DNA from: Zygnema cylindricum
Taxonomy: Eukaryota; Streptophyta; Zygnematophyceae; Zygnematales; Zygnemataceae
NCBI GenBank assembly: GCA_037447655.1
Contig: JBBHKE010003473.1
Location: 1-64,000, forward strand
DNA: 64,000 nucleotides
Direction: 5' to 3'
A program made the position numbers and the translations under genes. Under the pieces are notes generated by a model. That model saw only the letters and a program-made list of their open reading frames with translations, was not told the origin of the DNA and searched no databases. Shown in pieces: positions 1 to 10,628 of this stretch. Positions within the stretch are counted from its first letter, which is position 1. The number at the start of each line of letters is the position of its first letter.

Positions 1-200
1 AATTGTATTTTTTCATCTTCACAAATAAAATCACTTGCCATAACTCATTCTTACGGTAGAGATTAAACTTGACAAGCTTTCAGGTGCCTCCATGGCCCCA
101 ATTTTTGGCTTTCAAGTCTCTCGTTTTACTAGGAGATAGAGAGGCATCTCCACTAACTTTCCCGTCCTAGTACCCTTTTTTTTCTTTCATACTCTAAGGA

Positions 201-2407
201 ATGCTCAAAAGCTTTGTTGAATGGATCCTCCTCTTTTTTTGTTGGGTCGGAAAAGAATGACCAGAGAATTAGGGCGGAAAAAAGATGTAAGCTAATGAAG
301 GCGTTGGTTTCCGCTGGTTCGAGGGATTTGCTCGATGAGAACGATAAACAGGGGATCGAGTCTGTTTTTTCGGAGATAAAAAAGTGGAATTCAATTGAAG
401 ATCAAAATGCGGTTGAGATACCAGAATCTTCCATGGAATCTGTTCTTATAAGATGGCCTCGTGAAATAAATGAGAATGACCTCTGTGCTATCATTTAAAA
501 TATAAGAGATGTGAATCTAGCTTTGAAGGTTCTTCATTGGGCTGTTGGCCGGTTTAACCTTAACATAGCAAATTTAACACAATACAGCCTTTTGTTAGGC
601 AAATGTAGGGAAAATAGTGATATGGAAAATGTAAAACTTATTCGGAGGGAGATGAAAGATAATGGAACTAAACTGAATATGAGGACATATAACAACATTG
701 CACTAGTCAGGTAAAATTCAGGTAGGGTTGATTTAGCTTTTAATGTCCTTCAAGAAATGAAAAAAGTTGGTTTTAATCCCAATTGGGTCACATACAACAT
801 CATGATAGAGGCATTGGGAAACTAAGGCAAGGCGAAAGAGGCTTTATCAATATTTAAGGAGATGAAACTCGTTGGGGTAAATCCAAAGAAAAATACTTTT
901 AGCACATTTAGTACAATTATAGATGTGTTGGAGAAGAAAGGGAGGAGAGAGGAGGTATTTTATGCGTTTAAAGAAATGACTCAGCCGACTCAGCCAGGGG
1001 TGAACCTTGAACCCAGGGAAGGCGACATTTGCCATGATTATTAAGATGTTGGGAAGGGCTGGTAGAGTTGATGAGGCTTGGTGTTAGTTTGAGAAATTAA
1101 AGAAGAGTGAATTAAAGGCAGATGTAAATGACTACGTTGATATGATTGACATTATAGGAAAAAACTGGGAAAGTTTAGGAAGCCTATAGCCTTTTTGAAG
1201 AGATGAGGAAATTTGGGTTGTCACCGGATGCGAGGAAATATCACAACTTAGTAAAAATCATGTGCGAGTCCGGTAGGGTTGACTTGTGAAAGACTTTGCT
1301 TAAGAAAATGGACCAATTAGGGAGCAAGCCTGATGCTGTGATGCACAAAATTATTGTGGACAAGACGGTAAAGGAAGACAAGGTGGAGGAGGGTTTACGT
1401 ATTTTAAATGAGATGGAACATAATGGGCTACCAGCCCCCGAGCTTCCCTACAACACAATTACCTACAACACAGTTACCTACAACATAGTTATGGATGTGT
1501 TGGGAAAGGCTAGTAGAGTTGATGAGGTTTTACTTATGCTGGATAAGATGAAAGAAGCCGGTTTTAAGACCAAGAAAAAGGTATATCACGCAGTGTTAGA
1601 AACGCTAAAACTGGTAGGAAGGGCTTCAAAAGTTTTGATGATATTTGAGAAGATGGAATATGATGGTGTCAAAATAGACGAATCCAATTACCATTCAGTT
1701 ATCAATATGTTGGTAATGATGGGTAGAGTTGATGAGGTTGCTCAAAACTTTGAGAATATGAAACAAGCTGGTTTCAAGCCAAACAAGGTGACCTAAAACG
1801 TATTGTTGAATGCTTTAGAAAATGCAATTTATCGACATTCAAGGAGATGAAACTTGTGGGGCTGGATCCAACTACGAAAACTTTTAACAAATTGATAGAG
1901 CTATTGGGGAATGCCGGATCGGTCAAAGAGGCTTTGAATGTCTTTAGGCAGAGAGAGTATTTTGATGTAAGTGTTGACACAATGACCTTTAATGTCATAA
2001 TTCGTGGTTTGGGAAAAGCAGGACGAGTTGAAAGAGCCTTGAACCTCTTCAAACGGATGAAGAAGGTAGGATTGTCACCAAATGTAAAGACCTTCGATAT
2101 TGTTATGGATTTATTGACGAAGGCCGAAAGAGTAGGTGAAGCTTTGGTAATATTTCAACAAATGAAAAAAAACGGAGGGGGAACTGAGGGGAGAGCTGGT
2201 ATAAAATCCTTCAATTCTATGATAAATGAGTTCGGTAAGCAAGGGCGACTTGACGAGGCTCTTCATGTTTTGGAAGAAATTGTTGAAGCTGGAGTGCAAC
2301 CTGACCATACAACATTAAATGTTGTTAATAATGCTTTGTTAAAAGAAGGGAAGTGGGGTAAAGTGTCTTCACTGCTTAGACACAACCGCCCTAAACTTTA
2401 TCAATAG
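201..2407 (+). pseudogene. Decayed P-class pentatricopeptide repeat (PPR) gene
   Basis: Successive blocks of about 35 residues match P-class PPR motifs, for example VTYNIVMDVLGKASRVDEVL, TFNVIIRGLGKAGRVERALN and SFNSMINEFGKQGRLDEALH. PPR proteins are nuclear-encoded RNA-binding proteins, usually of plastids or mitochondria. The reading frame is broken. Frame 1 carries in-frame stops at 496-498, 712-714 and 823-825, with clear PPR sequence continuing on both sides. Near 1030 the match moves to frame 2, which has stops in the 1080s and near 1190. It then moves to frame 3 (1196-1796, stop at 1287-1289), and near 1828 back to frame 2, which stays open to the stop at 2405. The last 186 residues (1847-2407) are intact. 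A stretch at 995-1030 does not look like PPR and may be a small insertion. With several stops and shifts this is a pseudogene, not an intron-bearing gene. No targeting sequence can be defined. Confidence 0.9.
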
Positions 2408-3062
2408 TCATATACTTTTGATAATGATTAAAGTCTATGAATTGAAATCCATGTCCACAACTAATAAAAATAGCATGCTCATCCCAATGACAAAATAAAT
2501 AACTAATGATTACCATTTTTACATAAGAATATTTAGACTCACAACAAAACAATAATAGGGAAAGAGCACGAAACAAACAATTCCCATCCCTTATAAAATG
2601 TAATAAAAAAAAATGAATTCGTGACATAATAAGCTTACCTAAAATAGAACTCCCAAAAGTCGACAAAATAAACACTACACATAAATAACAAAAAATAAAT
2701 AAACATTAATAAACAAATGAAAAAACAAAACAATTTGATTTTAATACAAAATTTCCCAAACATACAAAAATAAGGAAATAGACAAACAAAATACGATTTA
2801 TTTAAAAAGTAAAACAAAAAACACACATTAAAAAAAAAAACATAAGATAAACTTCACACAAACCATTATAAATCATTTAATATGTAAATAACCACTTACT
2901 TAATATTTAAAGCCTTCGCAAATGAATGGAAAGAGTGACAATTTGTGAAGTATAAAGAAAATTAAAAATAGACGAGGACCAGAAACAAATTCAAGGTAAA
3001 AAAGAAAGAATATGGTAGTTAATGATAATCTCTATACAAATATTATGGACCTAGATTCTTTG
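2408..3062. other. AT-rich intergenic region, nothing recognised
   Basis: Very A-rich sequence on the plus strand downstream of the PPR pseudogene. I see no conserved coding sequence, TIR pair or RNA gene. Confidence 0.6.
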
Positions 3063-3979
3063 TACGCTTGATAAGACGGTTCGAAAGCGCTACACTACAA
3101 TACAGCGACGACGACAAAGAGATCGCGACAGTTGACCCGCGGCCGACGACGTCAAGGATGGTTTGGTATGGACGGATTTGAGTCATGGGCGCTTAATCGT
3201 GAGACAACATTAATCACATCGCGACGTTTTTGTTGACGTAAGTTGACGTCAAATGCGATTCACATCCAAACAAAAAAAAGAACATTCGTTTCCTCATCTC
3301 ATTCATCATCCATTTCTAGTGTGAATGCAACAATTATACATGGTAATGTACAAAAACGAAAGGCCCTTGGCAACCAATGGGCAAAGCATCGGGTTGCCCG
3401 CGACTAGTATTTGTAAGTGCTCGTGACGTCGCATAACTATCTGTGACATTGTCGACGTACCGCGTTGCAACTTGTGAGGTTTCACGGTTGAAGAAGATGC
3501 GCTTTGCCTTTGCGTCGCCTGTCCGGTTGACGTGAAATGGCATCAAAACTTTGAGACCCTTTCAAAAAAAAAAAAAAAACCATACCGGACAAAAACAAAC
3601 AAAACAAAACAAATTGTGCAATTTTCCTCGTCATACTAAACACAAACGGACAAAACACAGGGAATTGTGTATTTTTACTCGTCGCTTGAAATCGTTTGAA
3701 ACTTATTGAGAATTTCAACAAGTGCGAATGTGTGTGCCTATTTGTTTAGCGGAAATACTTTCATTTAAAACACAACGCCGATGTGTTATAAAAAAAAGCT
3801 TGAAGATGGCGTTTATTTACATGGTTGTTAGTGGAAAAACACAAGACGACAACATGTAGTACATTTTAAGTTCAACGATAACGCAGAATGTACTTCTGCT
3901 TTTTCCGATTTCTTTGAACTATTGTAATTCATGCGATACAACGCTAAGTTTTAAAGGAAAACAATAGAAAAAAACCATT
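3063..3979. repeat. Partial copy of the 0.8-kb MITE family seen at 57.3 and 58.9 kb
   Basis: The block 3420-3540 (GACGTCGCA, TTTCACGGTTGAAGAAGATG, GTCGCCTGTC, GTGAAATGGCATC) matches 57460-57575 and 59220-59345 in the same order. The block 3725-3965 matches 57720-57960 and 59516-59765. The left end does not carry the GGGTATGTCCC terminus of the complete copies. The right end stops at the TTA where the element at 3980 begins. This is a damaged non-autonomous DNA transposon; the ORFs across it are not genes. Confidence 0.65.
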
Positions 3980-4942
3980 AGGGCACTTTCCTATGTAATC
4001 GAAATTTTAGAATTGTAACTTTGTTTCTAGCAAAGATTATCCGTACTACTTTTGGAGCATTCCCATGTAAATAAATGAAATTGTTGCTTTAGACTGTGAC
4101 GAATGTAGACGTGGGTGTAATTTGTGATGGTTATAGAAGATTACAAAACTCGCGACAATCGATGACGTTTAAAAAATAGTTGCGGTTCTAGATGTCTAGC
4201 AACTTCTTACATTGTAGATGTTTATGGTTTGTGACGTTTTGACGTCACGCTTAAATTATGAAAGCGTCGACGTCACACATTCTAAAACTTTATGCCATGG
4301 TTTTCAGATTTTATTTTAGTCTTTTCCCAATCTACTTGCCATCAAAATACGACCAAAGATAGTAAAAAGAAATCGTTTCTTGAGATCTTTCATTTCATAC
4401 CATTATTAGCGTTTTTCATTTTAAGAACAGTGAGATACACGCGGCATTGGGAGAGGGAGAAAGATAGAGGCGCTTTCACAGAATTCGCTTTTGCGAAATG
4501 GCGTCCGTTGGTCGAGACCCCATCCACGGCCCTTGTACGGAAAAAAAAACACGGAAAAAAGTCACGCATAGGTTGGAAACATGCAGTAGGTTTTCTTTTT
4601 GGTAATCCGCGCACAAAAATTGTCAAAACTTATTACAAGTGCGACAACATCTGCCAATTCACTCACCTTATGGAACTTTATTTAAAATCACCTCGCGAGG
4701 TAATTTTATATAAAGTTTGAAGATGAGTTGGAAGGACGCGAAATTGGGTCGAAATGCGCTAGACGACAAATTGCTTCGCGCTAGACAACATATTGCAGTA
4801 CATTTAAAGTTGTAAGGTAACGCAACTTGTACGGTGTTAATTTCATTTTTTTGGTACGGCTGCGGATTTTCTCCTTTTTTTCTAAGTTATGGAGGAAAAC
4901 GACAGAAAATAACTGTAACTTTAGCACATGCGAAAGTACCCT
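3980..4942. mobile_element. Harbinger/Tourist-like MITE, copy A
   Basis: The left terminus reads GGGCACTTTCCTATGTAATC. The right terminus is its imperfect inverse (...GCACATGCGAAAGTACCC). Both ends are flanked by TTA, the 3-bp target duplication typical of PIF/Harbinger elements. The interior is nearly colinear with 13534-14467 and 21539-22500. It includes a GAGAGGGAGAAAGA stretch and a short palindrome CACCTCGCGAGGT near 4690. No transposase is encoded. Exact borders depend on the TTA reading. Confidence 0.8.
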
Positions 4943-5971
4943 TAGCATGTCAAAAATGCGCGTCAGAAACTTGGGACTTCGGAGTTGCCGATCGAACATA
5001 AAACGCCGGCGTCAATTATATGAGCGCCGATTGGGCGGTCAGGATGAACTCAATTTTGTCGCGCTTTAAACTGGCCGTTAACGCCAATTAAGTGAAAATC
5101 GAGGCCAAAACCTTTGGGCGCCAAACCTATGAAAAGGTGCAAGGCGGCCTTCGATGTTTTTATTTTGTTTTGTCAAATGCTTTTCTTCCTATGTTTCTAC
5201 TGTTCCAAGGATCTTGCACGCATAGATCGCCACGTGTATAGTTGTAGAGGAACAAGAGGTCGCCACGTGTACAATTGTAGAGGAACAGTTTGGAGGTTTC
5301 AGAATGGAGATTGAGGTGCGACGTCAGTATGATTTTCTTGAAAGAATTGTGGAAAAATTCGTGCGGTTTTTTTTGTTGTTTTTTTTCCATGTGACATTAT
5401 TGTAAATTTTTATTTGAGTTTTGATTGCAATTGGTAATCAAATGGAAGTTATAAGGCTTAAATTTCTTCAGTTTTCGGCTAATTTGTGAATTTCATGTGA
5501 TGTCAATTTATAAAGCAAACTTAACATTTAATGAAACGGAAAATACAAGCAACTCTTTTGAAATTTAAGCAGATACTCTTTCTGTTGTTGTGTCTATGCT
5601 TTGACATACGTAGAAAACAAAAAAAAAACCATAAAAAACCCAAAAAAATCCTAAAAAACCCTAAACACCAAAGAAACCCAATTTTGCTTTACGCAAGAGC
5701 AGGAGTATCTGTATTTGCAAGAGTATCTGCTCTGCTTTTTTTTTATTATTTTATAAAAAATGCTCATAAAACTAAAAGCGGAGTTGGGTTCTAAAAGAAA
5801 TTTAATCTTCCTCTTGATAAATTGTACTTTGCGCTTGCGTAGACTTTTAAGGACAAAAATACTCTTTACAATTCGAAGTAATACTTGGTAGATTCTCCTG
5901 AATATTATTTTACAGACAATACGCGATGTAACCGAGGCCTCTGTAATATATAAATTTTGTTGTCCGCACTA
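4943..5971. other. Intergenic, no gene recognised
   Basis: A short direct duplication (CGCCACGTGTA...TTGTAGAGGAACA) occurs at 5229-5289. An A-rich stretch with CCCTAAA-like motifs lies at 5625-5675. No supported coding region or RNA gene. Confidence 0.5.
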
Positions 5972-5974
5972 TTA

Positions 5975-6679
5975 GAGCGTTGTTCCATTAGGCGGTCTCA
6001 GTAAACGTCAAAAAATCGTTTACTAAAGCCATGGTTCCATTGTGTCGGGTCAGTAACCGACATTTTATTTGCGTGGCGAACTTTTATTGGTCCACGTAAT
6101 AAATGAATACGATTCTAAAAATCTTCAAAGAATCTATGACAGCAAATTGCGACCACATATTTGTAACCAGCGAAGGTAAAAGTTACTCGTACAACGTATT
6201 TAATAAAATCTGTATGACCGTACGCAACTTAAGATTTGTTAAAGCGTACGAAAATGTCAGAATGGTTTGTGGATGGCAACAGACGCGTGAAACAATATCC
6301 TCCGTCAAAGATTTTTTTGCGGCTTCCTGTGGCCTCGCTTCCTCCGTGGCGGAAGGCACATGTCATATGCGACGTGTACCCACTTGGTCGCGCGGTCGTC
6401 GTGGATATTTTTTCACTTTTCCACGAGGCACGATGCTATTCGTTCAGGCGCTAATAATTGACCTACTCCGGGTCACTTGTCGCGAACTGAAAGTGTCACA
6501 CGATGGCGAATCCGATTATGCATCTGACGGTCCACGTTTACGCCCATAAAAGTGGAGAATGAAATCCCTCATTCAGTTGGCTTGTTATTTTTACATTTTA
6601 TTTTTTTTGGTACGGCACTGTACCAAACAGTACGACTTTCAGTAAACAACGGCATTTTCCCCCTAATGGAACCTTGCCC
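5975..6679. mobile_element. Harbinger-like MITE with TTCCATTAGG termini
   Basis: The left end GAGCGTTGTTCCATTAGG inversely matches the right end CCTAATGGAACCTTGCCC. Both ends are flanked by TTA (5972-5974 and 6680-6682). A second copy of the right end plus flank lies at 6700-6730, a short tandem duplication. A related element is at 20870-22516. The 148-codon ORF inside (6103-6549) shows no protein similarity I recognise and sits within the repeat. Confidence 0.75.
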
Positions 6680-6917
6680 TTAGTCTATTACAAATACATT
6701 TTTCCCCTAATGGAACCTTGCCCTTAGTCTATTACAAGTTCCTCCTGATGTAACCATACCCTAAGTGGCTCGCGAAAATCTTCCTTTTGAATCTTTTGTT
6801 TTGGAAAATCTTCAATTGTTGACCAAAATTTTACATAAACAATCAGCTTGTGACACGAGTCCATGGACATCTGTCACAGACGTTTTAAAATACCAGGAAA
6901 AAGGAAATCACTACCAA

Positions 6918-7106
6918 CCGTGAATCGTAATTAGGGTTAATGTTTTTTTCGTCTCTTAAAACACCTTTTCCCCGTACACACATGTCGGATTGTGGATCTG
7001 ACGGTTGCGATTGAAAGGTAATATTCTCAGCTTACGAATGGCGGACTTAAATTGTAATTGGACAAAAGTGTACGGAGAAAAGATGTTTCCAGTGGCTAAA
7101 AAATTA
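6918..7106. repeat. Left end of a CACCGTGAATCG-type element
   Basis: It begins ACCGTGAATCGTAATTAGGG and continues with CTTAAAACACC...CCGTACACACATGTCGG and GGATCTGACGG. This is the same body as the complete small elements at 22674-22895 and 53331-53544. Its right half stops where the long inverted repeat begins. Confidence 0.6.
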
Positions 7107-8745
7107 GGGAATTGCTAATTGCAAAGATGATTTTGCTTCGCGCAGGTAGTTGTCAGAAATTGTACATTTGAAGTACATTTTCGTACAAGCTACGTACCTT
7201 TAAGTTTAGATTTGACGGTCAATCCGTCAAACAACTTTGACTGGCGAAATTTTGTAACGACGGTTAAAAAAGTGTCCCGGTTGCGAACGTCGACCGTCAT
7301 AAAAAAAAAACAATTCACACAGCCGGCGCAAGTTACTGTAACAGAACTGCTGCAGCCACATATAAATAAAAATGGCTGCGCGCAGGTAGTTTCTCACTTC
7401 ACGTGACCTCCACACACCGACATTTGATTTAGGCACTTGGCCGCAAAATTATAATCTAATCGCGAACCGTTATAAATTATAGGATGACGTACGAAATCTA
7501 TAAACTCGCACGAAACGAAATTAACTTCAAACTCGCACGAAACGAAATTAACTTCATACCATAGTTGTTCAAATCGCGCGATTTTTTCCTTTTTTCCGAT
7601 TAAAACGTATAATTCGTGACTTTTGAATAAATCGGAAAAAAACGCGATGTACTTTCTGTCCGGTAAACTGAACGGAGAATTTACGGATTATATTTTTGCG
7701 GCTAAGGGCGTGTTCCCATGTGTTCAAATAAGGGTTTTTTTCCGTCGTTTTCACAGAAAATGGGACTTCCAACGAGAAAATATTACGCCGTACGAAAAAT
7801 GGGCAAAAACACAAGTACATTTTGCGTCATCTTGGAACTTGGAAGGTACGGCAATTTGGCGTTATTATCATCGCGACCCACTTCCAGCTCATCTTCACAC
7901 TTGCACTGGAATCAAATCACGATCTGATTTTAGTCAAAATACTACCCTATTGACGAATGGAAAACCTGGATTGCACGCGTCAAACGTTTTCAATTTTTTT
8001 TTGCGGTTGGGAGAGTACACGAAAAAAAAGGTGTTTGTCCGTTTGCTTATGTTGTCCACTTGTGGGCGTCTACAAATGTCATTTTGTAGACGTAGGCGAT
8101 TGCTTATGTCGTTCACGTGTGGGCTTCAACAAATGACAGCTGGCGTCGACAATTGTCCCAGTATGTCAGTATCTCTTTGCGGCGTACAAATGTCGGCAGT
8201 TTGTTCCGAGATCGTTGGCGTCTACAAATGTCAGCAGTTTGGGTTTCGCAAGTATTGGCGACGTGTACAGCTGCCACATATTCAAAATAATGAACGCGCA
8301 AGTAACGATTCATATAGGCACACTTTGAAAAGTACACCGTAAAATCAGCGCTAAATTCCAAAATAACGTTTCAAAATATCGGTTACATGGGAACACGCCC
8401 TAAGTGCTTAAGTCAAATGTCGGTGTGTGGAAGCTCACGTGAAGTGAGAAACTACCTGCGCGCAGCCATTTTTATTTATATGTGGCTGCCGCAGTTCTGT
8501 TACAGTAAACTTGCGCCGGCCGTGTGAATTGATTTTTTTTTATGACGGTCGACGTTCGTTACAACATTTCGCCAGTCAAAGTTGTTTGACGGATGACCGT
8601 CAAATCTAAACTTAAAGGTACGTAGGCTGTACGAAATTGTACTTCAAATGTACAATTTCTGACAACTACAGTACCTGCACGAAGCAAAAATCGTCTCTGC
8701 GATTAGCAATTCCCAAAAATTATTAACGCTAATGACGATTCACGG
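7107..8745. repeat. Long inverted repeat (arms about 320-330 bp) with an internal MITE
   Basis: The left arm (about 7107-7437) and right arm (about 8404-8725) are near-perfect inverse copies; both carry AAAATGGCTGCGCGCAGG or its complement. The right arm continues into GCTAATGACGATTCACGGTG at 8730-8745, a terminus of the CACCGTGAATCG family. The loop holds the MITE at 7706-8400 and about 260 bp of unassigned sequence. No coding content is supported. Confidence 0.75.
7706..8400. mobile_element. Harbinger-like MITE inserted in the inverted-repeat loop
   Basis: The termini are GGGCGTGTTCCCATGT and the inverse ACATGGGAACACGCCC. TAA flanks both sides (7703-7705 and 8401-8403). The 239-codon ORF at 7623-8342 runs through this element and resembles no protein I know, so it is not called. 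Confidence 0.8.
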
Positions 8746-9177
8746 TGCGTGTACAACAAAAAGCCGTTGACGGCGCTAAAAAACTGTACCACAGGTTCAT
8801 GAAGTTAATATATAACAGCAACCGTCCGTACGTTTCACAAAAATAATAGTGGACAACTGGACAAGTTCCTATGTACTCGACTGCAAAATATGCGCATGAA
8901 AACTGGAAAAACCGTAAAGTGTTTCTATCCCGTTTGTCCGGAAACGGTCGCAGTTGTTTCAATTTGTTTCCAGTCACAATTTGTTTTCGTTTGGTCCTTT
9001 TTTCATGAAATGCAAAAAGTAAAGAAATGCCGCGTGTGGTAAATTTAAATCTCTTCCCGTCGATGAGTGTAAATTTTTTACTACCCGCAATCTTGGTGCA
9101 AAACGATTCTTATGGACGCGTCAGCTTTCCATTCGTGGAAAAGAAACTATTCGATACGATTTTCATTCTCAAATTAA

Positions 9178-9638
9178 TAGTGTTGTGTATCGGTAAAAAT
9201 TTTATCGCGATATCACCGATACCGATAGTTTACGGTTATCGAACGGTCAGAGTTACCGATATATTTGTACTTTCTGTACTTTCTGTCCGGAGTACACGTG
9301 GCAGGTTTCCAGTGGATCCCAAGGAAGAAAGGGACAAAGCCATGGCGTCGAATGTGAAAGGTACATCGTTTAAACTGGATCCGTACTAAAGCCGTACATA
9401 TCTTATTCCAGCTACTGTACTTTCGGCTTGTACAAATGATCTGATTGGTGGGCACCTCGGTAGATAGGGGTTGTGAGTAGGGCGCGTCGGGGGAATAGCA
9501 CGTACAGCTGAGTGAGCTGGCCGTACGTTTATATGTTTAGTCCGTACATATATATCCGTACCGATATATCGATTATCGGCTTCCCGAAAAAAGGCCCATA
9601 TCGGTTATTGGCAAATCCTTACCGATACACAACACTAT
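9178..9638. mobile_element. Small TIR element with TAGTGTTGTGTATCGGTA ends
   Basis: TAGTGTTGTGTATCGGTA at 9178-9195 is the inverse of TACCGATACACAACACTA ending near 9638. The interior is rich in CGATA/TATCG words. The GTGTTG-type end is reminiscent of hAT elements, but I cannot see a convincing 8-bp target duplication. The ORF at 9027-9389 crosses its left border and is not supported as a gene. Confidence 0.65.
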
Positions 9639-9821
9639 CAATTTTTCGTCATGGTGCTTATTCGCCCCGTGCTAAAATTTTGCAGCAGCTGCTCAGAAAG
9701 CTCTCAATGGGACACTGGGCCAATTAGTTTTCAGCTTTTTTTTTGTACTTGTGGACGGACTACATACGTGACAGTTCCGAACTTCTGATAGCCCGGCTCC
9801 ACAGTACAGTACTGTACAGTA

Positions 9822-9979
9822 CACTGTGTATCGCTATTGGTGCTAATTGATACAGTCAATTTGATTGTGAGAATCTTACCTTTCAACCCCCACCGTCAGA
9901 TCCAAAATCTGACATATGTGTACGGAGAAAAGTTGTTTTAAGAGACGAAAAAAACATCAACACTAATAGCGATGCATGG
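9822..9979. mobile_element. Short CACCGTGAATCGC-family MITE
   Basis: The left end TA|CACTGTGTATCGCTATT and the inverse right end ...AGCGATGCATGG|TA are both flanked by TA. The interior matches the family body (TTTCAACC, CGTCAGATCC, GTGTACGGAGAAAAG). Confidence 0.65.
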
Positions 9980-10081
9980 TATACTGTACCACTGTAGAGA
10001 ACCTTTTTTTCAATCGCAATATCTGTGCATTCTGCAATAAAGTTCAAGAGAGATGACGTAGTTTCCTTTGCCTTTTCAAAG

Positions 10082-10160
10082 CCCCTAAGGTGAAACCCTA
10101 AGTTGAAACCCTAAGCTGAAACCCTAAGCTGAAACCCTAAGTTGAAACCCTAAGCTGAAA
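10082..10160. repeat. 13-bp tandem repeat containing the plant telomere heptamer
   Basis: About six tandem copies of AAACCCTAAG(C/T)TG. Each unit contains AAACCCT, the canonical plant telomere heptamer, followed by AAGYTG. The array lies about 470 bp upstream of the GIY-YIG gene. It may be an interstitial telomere-derived array or a cluster of telo-box promoter elements. Confidence 0.75.
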
Positions 10161-10628
10161 GTTGTTCTAGGGACAGCAACGATCATTCTTTGTTCGTTAA
10201 ACCTCTTCAAATACAACTTATTTTATGCAAAAGAAGCCATCAATGGTCGAAAGTCTTTCTGGAAAAAATAATTCTCCTTAAAACTTTCGTATTAGAAAGC
10301 CCTGACTTGCAAAAATGAGTCGAAGACTACATGATGTCCTCTTCATTTCAAATGTTCGTTGGTTAAGTCAATCTTTGTAAGCATCCAACAAGACGTCAAT
10401 TGCCAGTATCCCTAAAGAAAAGAAGCGTACACAAAATTCCAAAACCCTGCCAATCCCTGCATCCTTTATCCAGCATTGAAACCAGCAACTTCAAAGGATC
10501 TATGCATGGTGCAAACCAGTTTTACTGTTACAACACTTTTTTTGCTGCATTGTTGTTCATATTTAATAAAGTGAACAGCTATTCTTGATTCTGTGCCCTC
10601 TCTTGCCGTCTCGGGATAGTCTTGAGGC

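Noticed and set aside
496-825. In-frame stops rescued by RNA editing
   Set aside because: U-to-C editing that could convert TAA is organellar in plants. This is a nuclear gene with frameshifts as well, so decay is simpler.
4292-4720. 142-codon open frame
   Set aside because: It falls inside MITE copy A, and equivalent positions in copies B and C do not keep the frame.
7623-8342. 239-codon open frame as a gene
   Set aside because: It lies across the loop and body of a MITE, has no recognisable motif and shares sequence with other repeat copies.
9027-9389. 120-codon open frame as a membrane protein
   Set aside because: It crosses the terminus of the TAGTGTTG element and has no conserved features.
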